Shown one piece after another: positions 13,462 to 20,640 of a stretch of 20,695 nt of DNA (its first letter is position 1; the number at the start of each line of letters is the position of its first letter). The stretch is taken from NCBI GenBank assembly GCA_001784535.1, contig MFRJ01000031.1:12574-33268 (forward strand), written 5' to 3'. The notes below the pieces were generated by a model, which made no database searches, was not told the origin of the DNA, and saw nothing but the letters and a program-made list of their open reading frames with translations. A program made the position numbers and the translations under genes. The DNA is from Candidatus Melainabacteria bacterium GWA2_34_9. Lineage in GTDB: Bacteria > Cyanobacteriota > Vampirovibrionia > Gastranaerophilales > UBA9971.

Positions 13462-14238
13462 TTATCTCATCCCCATCAAATACAAATATTTTTGAACATA
13501 TTCATATGATTTAGGGAAAAATGTTTTCATGAACTCTGATTTTACTTTTATATGATTTTCATTTTGACTGCCAGTAGTTAATGATGCACCACATTCGGCA
13601 AAAATTTCTCTTAATCCTGCCTCATTTAAATTTTCAGGAGTACTTTTTTGCATTATATAGTCAATCATTTTCGGATTATATTTGTTATTATATTGGTTAT
13701 ATATTTGGGGATAAAGATTCTTTCTTTCAGAAAGTTTGCATAAGTCCATACTTACCACAGCCTTAAATCCTTTTATGCTGGAAATATCTATTCCAATTAT
13801 ACTTTTTAATAGCGAATCAGCTTTATGAGTTAATTCATGTCCTACACTGCCTTTATTTGCTTTGATACTTAAACAAAGAGGAGATTCGAAAAGACCCAGA
13901 AAATTATATTTTTTACCGTCCTTCGAAGTTCCTATAACAGCCTCTCCATTAGCTATTTCATCATGTGTATTTCTACTTCCAGGAACCAATTCATTTTTAA
14001 ATATATTTTGTAATTCAGGAATATCAGGAACAGAATTAGAAGCTTTAGATGCAAGTCTTATTTGATCAAGACCAGTTTTCTGTATTTTCGAAAATAGTGC
14101 AATAGGATATTCTTTTACACCTGTATGAACTTCGTTCATAAAAGAGTTAGAAACTTTTTCCATAACATATATTGGTAATTTTTCTCTTTTACCAAAAGAA
14201 AGATTATTATTATAATTAGTCAAATTACAAGAGTACAT
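13462..14238 (-). CDS. Putative gluzincin metallopeptidase (anthrax lethal factor-type active site)
   Basis: A 258-residue protein with an HExxH motif, GHELTH (133-138), and a downstream glutamate motif REIFAECGASL (210-220) about 75 residues later. This arrangement, HExxH followed by (E)xFAE, is the one seen in lethal factor-related (ATLF) and similar gluzincins, where the later Glu is the third zinc ligand. The FMKTFFPKSYEYVQKYL ending also resembles how such domains close. Family assignment is by motif only. There is no signal peptide; the N terminus is polar and contains NNNLSFGK. The residues between 40 and 120 are not recognised. The gene has no clear strong ribosome binding site. Substrate unknown; not linked in function to the groESL operon that follows. 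Confidence 0.75.
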   Translation of the reverse strand: MYSCNLTNYNNNLSFGKREKLPIYVMEKVSNSFMNEVHTGVKEYPIALFSKIQKTGLDQIRLASKASNSVPDIPELQNIFKNELVPGSRNTHDEIANGEAVIGTSKDGKKYNFLGLFESPLCLSIKANKGSVGHELTHKADSLLKSIIGIDISSIKGFKAVVSMDLCKLSERKNLYPQIYNQYNNKYNPKMIDYIMQKSTPENLNEAGLREIFAECGASLTTGSQNENHIKVKSEFMKTFFPKSYEYVQKYLYLMGMR

Positions 14239-14364
14239 AATTTTTCCTATATTTCTTTTCCTGTAATTAAAAAGATAGTGAAGAAAAAAAATTGCTTAAA
14301 ATTTATCTTTGTAATTACAAAATGTTACATAAATTTTTAAAACATTAATTTTTCATTAAGATTT

Positions 14365-14393
14365 TTGAGGTAGCAAAATTTTTTGTGTAAAAT
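14365..14393 (+). promoter_or_regulatory. Candidate promoter of groES-groEL
   Basis: TTGAGG, a 17-base spacer, TAAAAT. It lies in a 284-base AT-rich gap (14239-14522) that otherwise has no gene. The leader to groES would be about 123 bases and includes an imperfect inverted repeat, ACATG (14436-14440) with CATGT (14453-14457). No CIRCE (TTAGCACTC-N9-GAGTGCTAA) is present. Confidence 0.35.
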
Positions 14394-14522
14394 TCATGCT
14401 TATAAATTTTTTAAACTTTTAGTTAGAAAATTTATACATGTATTATAAAAATCATGTTTTATGTATCATAGTTAAGCTAAATAGAAAAAGTAACTATAGT
14501 TTTATAATGGAGGAATTTAAAA

Positions 14523-14822
14523 ATGGCTAGTGAATTAAAAATTAGACCGCTTGGCGACAAGATACTAATTAAAGTTCTTGAAGAAACACAAACAACTCTT
14601 GGAGGAATTATTCTTCCGGATTCAGCTAGAGAAAAACCGCAAAAAGGCGAAGTTGTAGCTGTAGGAACGGGAAGAACCCTCGATAACGGCAATAAAGAGC
14701 CAATGGACGTTAAAGTTGGAGAAACAGTTCTTTTCGCTAAATACGGCGGATCTGATATTAAATTTGAAGGAACAGAATACAAAATTCTTTCAATCAGAGA
14801 TATCTTAGGAATTATTGAGTAG
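14523..14822 (+). CDS. groES: Co-chaperonin GroES
   Basis: A 99-residue protein, normal GroES length. It begins ELKIRPLGDKILIKVLEE, has the mobile loop with the GroEL-binding hydrophobic tripeptide (TLGGIILPDSA, about 25-35), the KPQKGEVVAVGTG segment, and ends LSIRDILGIIE. GroES heptamers cap the GroEL cavity during ATP-driven folding in the cytoplasm. A consensus ribosome binding site GGAGG precedes the ATG. It is first in an operon with groEL, but the 153-base spacer is longer than usual because a palindromic repeat of 92 bases lies in it. Confidence 0.98.
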   Translation: MASELKIRPLGDKILIKVLEETQTTLGGIILPDSAREKPQKGEVVAVGTGRTLDNGNKEPMDVKVGETVLFAKYGGSDIKFEGTEYKILSIRDILGIIE

Positions 14823-14831
14823 TCCCCTTTT

Positions 14832-14923
14832 TGTCATGCTGAATCAAGTTCAGCATCTATCCAATGATGAATTATTGCTTTAATCCCAAAATGGATAGAC
14901 CCTGAAACGAGTTCAGGGTGACA
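14832..14923. repeat. Palindromic repeat, copy 3, between groES and groEL
   Basis: Terminal inverted repeats of 32 bases: 14832-14863 starts TGTCATGCTGAA and ends ATCTATCCA; 14892-14923, on the minus strand, starts TGTCACCCTGAA and ends GTCTATCCA. Each arm also holds a small internal palindrome (CTGAA...TTCAG). The inner edge ATCTATCCAA is shared with copy 2. The long RNA hairpin would lie in the groESL transcript. Confidence 0.9.
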
Positions 14924-14975
14924 ATAAAAAAGTGGAAAATAGTAAAAGAAAATAGTAAAAAAAAGGAGTTATAAA

Positions 14976-16625
14976 ATGGCAAAGAGAATAGCATTTAATG
15001 AAGATGCCCGCAAAGCTTTAGTTGTTGGCGTTGATGCTGTTGCTGACGCAGTAAAAGTTACATTAGGACCTAAAGGTCGTAATGTTGTAATAGATAAAAA
15101 ATTCGGCGCGCCACAAATCGTAAACGATGGCGTGACAATCGCAAAAGAAATTGAACTTCCTGATAATCTCGAAAACTTAGGAGCTCAACTGGTAAAAGAA
15201 GTTTCCAGCAAAACAAACGATGTAGCAGGCGACGGCACAACAACCGCTGCTGTATTAGCCCAATCAATTGTTAAAGAAGGCTTAAAAAACGTAACAGCAG
15301 GCGCAAACCCAATCGGAATTAAAAGAGGAATTGATAAAGCTGTTACTATTGCAGTTGAAGAAATTAAGAAAAACGCTAAAAAAATTGAATCAAAAGAATC
15401 AATCGCTCAGGTTGCTACAATTTCAGCAGGTAACGATGATTTTATCGGCGGATTAATTGCTGAAGCAATGGATAAAGTAGGTAACGAAGGCGTTATTACT
15501 GTTGAAGAATCAAAAACCACAGGAACAGAGCTTAAAGTTGTAGAAGGTATGCAGTTTGACAAAGGCTATATCAGTCCTTATTTCGTAACTGACGCTGAAA
15601 GAATGGAAGCAGTTCTTGATGATGTGTTTGTACTTTGCGTAAACAAAAAAATCAATATCGTTGCTGATCTCGTTCCTGTTCTTGAACAGGTTGCCAGAGA
15701 AGGCAGAGGCATTTTAATCATAGCTGAAGACGTTGAAGGGGAAGCTCTTGCAACTTTAGTTGTTAATACAATGAGAAAAGTATTAAGAGCAGTTGCAGTA
15801 AAAGCTCCCGGATTTGGCGACAGAAGAAAAGAAATGCTTCAGGATATCGCTATTTTAACAGGCGGCGAACTCTTCACAGAAGAATTAGGACTTAAATTAG
15901 AAAACGTAACTGTTCAAATGATGGGTAAAGCTAGAAGAGTTACCGTTTCAAAAGATAAAACAACTATCGTTGTTGGTGATGAAACAAAACAAACTGTTGC
16001 TGACAGAGTAAAACTTATTAAACGCCAAATTGAACAATCTGACAGTGAATACGATAAAGAAAAATTACAGGAAAGACTTGCTAAATTAGCAGGCGGAGTT
16101 GCTGTAATCGAAGTAGGCGCTGCTACAGAAACCGAACTTAAAGACAAAAAACTTAGAATCGAAGACGCTCTTAACGCTACAAGAGCTGCTATCGAAGAAG
16201 GTATTGTTGCAGGCGGCGGAGTTACACTTATTAAAGTTCAAAAAGTTCTTTCTGACAGATTAGCAAGTGCTGCAGAATATACACAGGATGAAAGAACCGG
16301 CGCCGAAATCCTTATGAGAGCACTTGATGCTCCATTAAAACAAATTGCTTGTAATGCAGGCGCTCGTGGCGAAGTTATTGCTGAAAAAGTAAGAGAACTC
16401 GGCGGAGACATGGGCTATGACGCTCAAAACGATAAGTATGTAGATATGGTTCAAGCCGGTATCGTTGACCCTGCAAAAGTAACAAGAAGCGCTCTTCAAA
16501 ATGCAGCTTCAATTGCTTCAATGCTTCTTACAACAGAAGCCGCAATTGTTGACTTACCTGAAGAAAAATCAGGTATGGGCGGCGGAATGCCTGGCATGGG
16601 CGGTATGGGCGGAATGGATTATTAG
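14976..16625 (+). CDS. groEL: Chaperonin GroEL (Hsp60)
   Basis: A 549-residue group I chaperonin, full length. Seen in order: KVTLGPKGRNVVIDK (nucleotide site), the ATP-binding DGTTT near residue 87 within SKTNDVAGDGTTTAAVLAQS, the apical domain (about 190-375), the DALNATRAAIEEGIVAGGG segment holding the catalytic aspartate, and a C-terminal Gly-Gly-Met tail (GMPGMGGMGGMDY). It forms double heptameric rings that fold proteins with GroES. A strong ribosome binding site, AAAGGAG, precedes the ATG. Only one GroEL is seen here, next to its groES. Sequence segments such as FGAPQIVNDGVTIAKEIEL are widely conserved. Confidence 0.99.
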   Translation: MAKRIAFNEDARKALVVGVDAVADAVKVTLGPKGRNVVIDKKFGAPQIVNDGVTIAKEIELPDNLENLGAQLVKEVSSKTNDVAGDGTTTAAVLAQSIVKEGLKNVTAGANPIGIKRGIDKAVTIAVEEIKKNAKKIESKESIAQVATISAGNDDFIGGLIAEAMDKVGNEGVITVEESKTTGTELKVVEGMQFDKGYISPYFVTDAERMEAVLDDVFVLCVNKKINIVADLVPVLEQVAREGRGILIIAEDVEGEALATLVVNTMRKVLRAVAVKAPGFGDRRKEMLQDIAILTGGELFTEELGLKLENVTVQMMGKARRVTVSKDKTTIVVGDETKQTVADRVKLIKRQIEQSDSEYDKEKLQERLAKLAGGVAVIEVGAATETELKDKKLRIEDALNATRAAIEEGIVAGGGVTLIKVQKVLSDRLASAAEYTQDERTGAEILMRALDAPLKQIACNAGARGEVIAEKVRELGGDMGYDAQNDKYVDMVQAGIVDPAKVTRSALQNAASIASMLLTTEAAIVDLPEEKSGMGGGMPGMGGMGGMDY

Positions 16626-16663
16626 TTCCAAAAAACCTAATACCAAACTTGAAATAAAAATAA

Positions 16664-16690
16664 AAAAGAGTCGGCAATGCCGGCTCTTTT
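16664..16690. terminator. Intrinsic terminator after groEL, probably bidirectional
   Basis: AAAAGAGTCGGC, loop AAT, GCCGGCTCTTTT: a 12-bp stem with one G-U pair. It lies 38 bases after the groEL stop and between convergent genes, with A and T runs on either side. Confidence 0.92.
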
Positions 16691-16730
16691 GATTAAGAGG
16701 TATGTGAGGTGTAGAGGAGTTATAAAAATT

Positions 16731-17678
16731 TTATTTAAGAATTCCTATAGATTTATAAACCTGTTTATCAATATTTTCAGGACTATTAGCCTTTATTGTT
16801 TGCTTTGAGCCATCGGGTCTTGTTATTATCGCTGTATAAATATTATTAGTTTGCCAAGCAGTACAGACTCTTTTAACAGTGCCCCAAAATCCTTTTTGGC
16901 CTTTATCTTCTGTAATTTCTACAGTTGTGCCATCATTTAAAACTTTTATATTTCTGGCAATTTTTCCTATATTTTGAGATGCAGTTTGAGCTCCTGAAAT
17001 TTCAGGGTCTTTTTGAAAATCATCTCTAATAAATGTTTTATTATCACTGCCGCTTAAAAATTCATTAATAGCTTCTTTTTGAGGGGCTGACAGTTTTTCA
17101 TCTCTTTGTTCTTCTACATCAGCTTCATCCTCTTTAACTTCTTGTGATGCAGATTCTTTAATCTGTTTTTTAATATCTTTTAATTGTGAGATAAATTCTT
17201 TTTCTGTTATTTTTCCTTCATCAAGTTTTTTTGTAAGTTTCTCTACAGCTTTTTGAAAAGCTATATCATAAATATTATTTACCGGTGCAGAAGCGGCATT
17301 ATTAGCCGATTGTGCCGCACCTAAAGCAGGAGCGGGCTGCCTATTTAAGTTATTTACCATAACAGCAATATCACTCGTATTGAACATATCCAAACTTTCA
17401 GGCATTGTTAAATTTAAAAAATTGTTTGAAGCTGGATTATCATTCACATTCGTATTTACTGATTGATTTGTATCAGCCGATGGTTCATTTTTAGAAACAT
17501 TTTCTGCATTATCATTACGTTTGACTAAAACTAAGTCATAACCTTCCGGTATATTATTATTTTCAAATACTTCTTTAGACTTTGATTGCTGCTGAATTGG
17601 CGAACTTTGATTAGTCTGTTTAAGCTTAGTTGATGGGGTACAGTAATACCTCGTTTCGTTTAAATTTACATCACCCAT
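16731..17678 (-). CDS. Unrecognised low-complexity protein with a small C-terminal domain
   Basis: A 315-residue protein that I cannot assign. Residues 1-135 are rich in Asn, Ser, Gln and Ala and probably disordered (for example TNQSVNTNVNDNPASNNF). Residues about 138-180 look like a charged helical or coiled segment (AVEKLTKKLDEGKITEKEF, similar in composition to SHOCT-type or spacer motifs). The last 80 residues appear folded: IKVLNDGTTVEITEDKGQK, GFWGTVKRVCTAWQ and TAIITRPDGSKQTIKANSPE alternate strands and turns. No signal peptide or membrane helix is seen. A very good ribosome binding site, AGGAGGA, precedes the ATG. It ends just past the groEL terminator on the opposite strand. It may be lineage-specific. 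Confidence 0.85.
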   Translation of the reverse strand: MGDVNLNETRYYCTPSTKLKQTNQSSPIQQQSKSKEVFENNNIPEGYDLVLVKRNDNAENVSKNEPSADTNQSVNTNVNDNPASNNFLNLTMPESLDMFNTSDIAVMVNNLNRQPAPALGAAQSANNAASAPVNNIYDIAFQKAVEKLTKKLDEGKITEKEFISQLKDIKKQIKESASQEVKEDEADVEEQRDEKLSAPQKEAINEFLSGSDNKTFIRDDFQKDPEISGAQTASQNIGKIARNIKVLNDGTTVEITEDKGQKGFWGTVKRVCTAWQTNNIYTAIITRPDGSKQTIKANSPENIDKQVYKSIGILK

Positions 17679-17749
17679 AGTTCTTCCTCCTGGTTCCCTT
17701 CTCCCGGTGAATTTTTGATTTTAAATATTAAGCATATATTTTTCCCTTA

Positions 17750-17777
17750 TGTATATATAAACAAATAAATCTTGCAA
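17750..17777 (-). promoter_or_regulatory. Candidate promoter of the 315-residue protein gene
   Basis: On the minus strand TTGCAA, a 16-base spacer, TATACA, giving a leader of about 65 bases to the strong ribosome binding site. The 250-base gap (17679-17928) is otherwise AT-rich and I see no gene in it. Confidence 0.35.
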
Positions 17778-17928
17778 AAATTGCTTTTCCTATAAAAACA
17801 ATCATGGGTTTTTATTAAAAATCACATATTTTTATATTTTTAATATTATTTAAATAAGTATATAAGATTCAGAAAGTATATATTTTAATATTTTAATTTA
17901 TTAACTTATGTAAACTACTTGCTTAAAA

Positions 17929-19242
17929 CTATGCTAAAAAATCTGACAAAATAGAATTACTTAATAGGATTCCATGATTTGTAAGCTTTAAAGCATGAGA
18001 ATGAGCTTTTTGCGAAAATGAGTTTAAGCCTTCCAAGCCGGCAAAGCCATCTTTCAGGCTTTCCACTCCTGCTTCGCAAGAAAACTGACCGTTTCCGCAG
18101 ACGCTCCCGCTTCGCATATGATTTTCATAAGCCATAAAGCCATAATTAATATATTTTTCGATAATTTTAGAATATTTTTGACGAATATCAATTCCGTAAT
18201 TACTCTTAAATTCTTCTATGTTGATACCCTCGATGAGCCTTAATCCAAGGAAAATTGCTTCTTCAAGCCTTTCAGAAGAAGAAACAAGATTTTCAAAAGC
18301 TCTTTTAGTCGGATTTTTTAAATATTCTTCAAGATTTTCCGTATTTGAATATCTTATTCCATTCAAATATCCATGCGCGCTTAACCCAAACCCGAAATAT
18401 TCATGATTTTTCCAATAACAAAGATTGTGTCGGGACTCTTTTCCTTTTTTTGAGAAGTTACTTATTTCGTAATGATTAAACCCTTTATTTTCAAGAATTT
18501 CTATAGTTTTTAGATAAATTTGACTTTGCTGCTCGTCATCAGGAAGATTTTTCGGCTGATGGCGGGAAAATTCTGTATTTTCCTCGATTTTTAAACCATA
18601 AGTTGAAATATGGCTTATCCCCAGAGTTAAAGCCATATTTAAAGTTTTTTCCCAGCTATCTGATGTTTGTTCTGGTAATCCATAAATCAAATCAATACTT
18701 ATATTTTCAAAACCTGCTTTTTGAGCCAATTTTACAGTTTCTATCGCTTCTTCAGAAGTATGTATTCTGTTTATAAACTTAAGTATTTTATCATCAAAGC
18801 TCTGAACTCCGATACTTAGCCTGTTTACGCCCAAATTCATGATATTTTTAAGATAATCCAGATCTACAGTACCGGGATTGATTTCCATAGTGATTTCAGC
18901 TTTTGGGGAAATATTAATCAAACCTGATAAAAGATTAAAAAGATCTTTATAAAAGCCAAAATCGACGACAGAAGGAGTTCCACCGCCTATATAAATTGTT
19001 TCCAGCTCTATATCTTGATATTTTGTAAGATAAAATTCTATTTCTTTTTTCAAAGCAACAAAATAAGACTCTATAAGTTCATTTTTATTTGCAAATGAAA
19101 TGAAATTGCAATAATGGCATTTACTTTTGCAAAAAGGGATATGAATGTATAAATTTACTTGATTATTTTTTTGAACGAACTCTGATTTCTGCATATTGAT
19201 AAGCTGCTTTGCGATTAGAAAGTGAAAATTCCGCGTTACCAA
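17929..19242 (-). CDS. hemW: HemW-type radical SAM protein (heme chaperone, CPO-III-like), with C-terminal insertion
   Basis: The radical SAM cysteines are in HIPFCKSKCHYCNF (CX3CX2C), followed by YIGGGTPS, IGVQSFDD and DLIYGLPEQTSDSW. The HemW-specific HNLCYW motif is present as RHNLCYWKNHEYFGFG, separating it from true HemN. HemW binds heme and is thought to deliver it to respiratory proteins; older annotations call it oxygen-independent coproporphyrinogen oxidase. The frame is open to a TTG at 19242 with AAAGGAG just before it; an ATG at 19194 gives an N terminus more usual for the family but has no ribosome binding site. Near the C terminus about 41 residues (roughly 374-416 of the long form, including MRSGSVCGNG and CEAGVESLKDG) interrupt the family pattern between GFMAYENH and ALKLTNHGILLSN. 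They are encoded by a palindromic repeat. Without them, the ATG form would have 380 residues, the usual HemW size. Confidence 0.93.
   Translation of the reverse strand: MVTRNFHFLIAKQLINMQKSEFVQKNNQVNLYIHIPFCKSKCHYCNFISFANKNELIESYFVALKKEIEFYLTKYQDIELETIYIGGGTPSVVDFGFYKDLFNLLSGLINISPKAEITMEINPGTVDLDYLKNIMNLGVNRLSIGVQSFDDKILKFINRIHTSEEAIETVKLAQKAGFENISIDLIYGLPEQTSDSWEKTLNMALTLGISHISTYGLKIEENTEFSRHQPKNLPDDEQQSQIYLKTIEILENKGFNHYEISNFSKKGKESRHNLCYWKNHEYFGFGLSAHGYLNGIRYSNTENLEEYLKNPTKRAFENLVSSSERLEEAIFLGLRLIEGINIEEFKSNYGIDIRQKYSKIIEKYINYGFMAYENHMRSGSVCGNGQFSCEAGVESLKDGFAGLEGLNSFSQKAHSHALKLTNHGILLSNSILSDFLA
17995..18121 (-). repeat. Palindromic element insertion in frame in hemW
   Basis: An apparent 123-bp (41-codon) insertion bounded by the 4-base direct repeat ATGA (plus-strand positions 17995-17998 and 18118-18121). 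The part 18017-18078 matches the pilZ element at 7068-7129 with 51 of 62 identities. The element's left end, TGCGAAGCGGGAG on the minus strand, recurs exactly at 18104-18116, so the insertion carries a partial second copy, or one element inserted into another. The stem AAAGCC/GGCTTT is intact. Confidence 0.82.
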
Positions 19243-19330
19243 TATTCTCCTTTAAATCCCTATAATCTTCAATAGCTGCTGAAGCATCGGACTTAAAAAC
19301 TTCCTGAAAAAAGCCGGTTTTTTTCTGCAT
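19163..19330 (-). CDS. Small unrecognised protein overlapping the hemW start
   Basis: A 55-codon frame, translated by me, starting ATG at 19328-19330 and reading MQKKTGFFQEVFKSDASAA at its N terminus, ending RVRSKK and a TAA at 19163-19165. It is preceded by AAGGAAAAATAATT, a usable ribosome binding site. It overlaps the hemW start region by 32 bases (ATG start) or 80 bases (TTG start), a layout typical of translational coupling. The product is short, charged and soluble; I recognise no family. Codon choice looks ordinary for this genome. Its existence is likely but not certain, because overlapping hemW coding sequence constrains part of it. Confidence 0.5.
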   Translation of the reverse strand: MQKKTGFFQEVFKSDASAAIEDYRDLKENIGNAEFSLSNRKAAYQYAEIRVRSKK

Positions 19331-19396
19331 AATTATTTTTCCTTATAGCATCCTTATTTATATAAAAAACTGAAACACGAAAAAATTGCCTTTTTT

Positions 19397-19420
19397 AACA
19401 AATTTTTCAAAAAATTTGTT
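19397..19420. promoter_or_regulatory. AT-rich perfect inverted repeat upstream of the SIS isomerase gene
   Basis: AACAAATTTTT (19397-19407) and AAAAATTTGTT (19410-19420) are an exact 11-bp inverted repeat with a 2-base spacer. It lies about 50 bases before the SIS start, in the divergent gap with the small ORF/hemW unit. It could be an operator or just AT-rich structure. Confidence 0.35.
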
Positions 19421-19468
19421 ATTATTAATAAAAAGGACTGCGATGTTAAAGTTGAAAAGGGGATTTAA

Positions 19469-20626
19469 ATGCTGAGTGACATTAAGGACGAACCCGAGAT
19501 TTTCAAAAAACTGGCAGAAGTCTATCTTCCAACAGAAAAACCTGTCCAAAATCTTAATATAAATCTTGAAAAAATCTCAAAAATATACATAATTGCAAGC
19601 GGCTCTTCAAGAAATGCCGGAAATATAACCAGATACTTCATTGAATCAGTTGCACAAATTCCTGTAACAGTAGAGCATGCAAGCGAATTTTCAGTGAGAA
19701 ATCCTGTTTTATCCTCCAATGACCTTGTAATCTTTGTTTCTCAGTCAGGAGAAACTTCTGATGTTCTTGCAGCACTACAAGTTGCTAAAACAAAAGGCGC
19801 ATATACTTTTGCAGTAACAAATAATGAAGCCTCAACAATCCATACAACAGCGGATTCAGCTATGTTTATATACGCAGGAAAAGAAACAAGCATTCCTGCA
19901 ACAAAATCTTTTGCTTCACAGCTTGTATGTCTTTATATAATAGGAATTTACTTGGCGGAAAAGAATAACACCATTTCTGGAGAACAAGCGGATTGCGAGC
20001 AGAGGCTGGAGGGCGGACTTTGCCCGCCCGTAATGCCGTTTATGGCGAGCAACCAAGCAATAGAGTCTTATAAACAAAAAATTTACCGGATGCCGGAAAA
20101 AATAGAAAAATTAATTTCAAACACTGAAGAAATTGAAAAAATTGCTCAAAAACTTCACGACAAAAAGAGCTTAATCATTCTTGGAAGAGGGCAAAATTTT
20201 GGTCTAGCGGAAGAACGCTCTCTTAAAATCAAAGAAACCTGTTATGTAAACGCGAGCGGATATCCGACAGGTGAATTTCTTCACGGACATTTAGCTATGC
20301 TGGACGAAAACTCCCCTGTTATTTCAATTATAACAAAATACGGACATGATGAAGCAAATTACACGCTTTCTATCGGAAATACAATGCAATTGATAAAAAA
20401 AAGAAACGCTGATGTTGTTATCGTAAAAGATAGATCGGATACCTACATAAATTCAAAACTTTCAGAATTTTCTGTCGAGTATCTTAATATATCAGAATTT
20501 AATGAAGAATTTTCTCCTGTATATTCTGCCGTTGTTCTGCATTTATTGACTTACAAGATGGCAGAACTATTAGGAAACGACGTAAACAACCCGAGAAGTC
20601 TAAGTAAAACAGTTTCGGCTGAATAA
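19469..20626 (+). CDS. GlmS-type SIS sugar-phosphate isomerase/deaminase without glutaminase domain
   Basis: A 385-residue protein with two SIS domains (about 35-165 and 220-365), equal to the isomerase half of GlmS. The first has ASGSSRNAG, SQSGETSDV and ETSIPATKSFASQ; the second has ILGRGQNFGLAEERSLKIKE. The isomerase residues appear conserved: GEFLHGHLAMLDE matches the GELKHGPLALID motif with the catalytic Glu, and PRSLSKTVSAE matches the RNLAKSVTVE tail with the catalytic Lys (K380). With no glutaminase domain it cannot use glutamine, so it may act on an amino sugar phosphate or a glycated amine phosphate (AgaS or FrlB-like); the substrate is open. Residues about 174-196 (with RLEGGLCPPVMPF) look like an insertion flanked by CAAGC repeats. 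The ribosome binding site AAAGGGG precedes the ATG. A strong terminator follows. Confidence 0.9.
   Translation: MLSDIKDEPEIFKKLAEVYLPTEKPVQNLNINLEKISKIYIIASGSSRNAGNITRYFIESVAQIPVTVEHASEFSVRNPVLSSNDLVIFVSQSGETSDVLAALQVAKTKGAYTFAVTNNEASTIHTTADSAMFIYAGKETSIPATKSFASQLVCLYIIGIYLAEKNNTISGEQADCEQRLEGGLCPPVMPFMASNQAIESYKQKIYRMPEKIEKLISNTEEIEKIAQKLHDKKSLIILGRGQNFGLAEERSLKIKETCYVNASGYPTGEFLHGHLAMLDENSPVISIITKYGHDEANYTLSIGNTMQLIKKRNADVVIVKDRSDTYINSKLSEFSVEYLNISEFNEEFSPVYSAVVLHLLTYKMAELLGNDVNNPRSLSKTVSAE
19985..20058 (+). repeat. Probable palindromic element insertion in the SIS isomerase gene
   Basis: A 69-bp (23-codon) segment between direct repeats CAAGC (19985-19989 and 20054-20058). It is more GC-rich than its surroundings and holds a perfect hairpin GGGCGG-ACTTTGC-CCGCCC (20011-20029). 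Removal gives GEQAIESYKQKIYRMPEK in frame, which fits the family. CTGGAGGGCGGACTTTGCCC resembles CTGAAGAGGGGCTTTGCCC of the pilZ element with one gap. Confidence 0.7.
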
Positions 20627-20640
20627 GAAAAACTAATTTA

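Noticed and set aside
3521..14923. The TGTCA-ended repeats as a CRISPR or transposon with its own transposase
   Set aside because: Copies are kilobases apart, differ in length, have no regular spacers, and no transposase or cas gene is present in the window.
15070..16147. Minus-strand open frames opposite groEL
   Set aside because: They are antisense to a full-length conserved groEL and their products have no family features.
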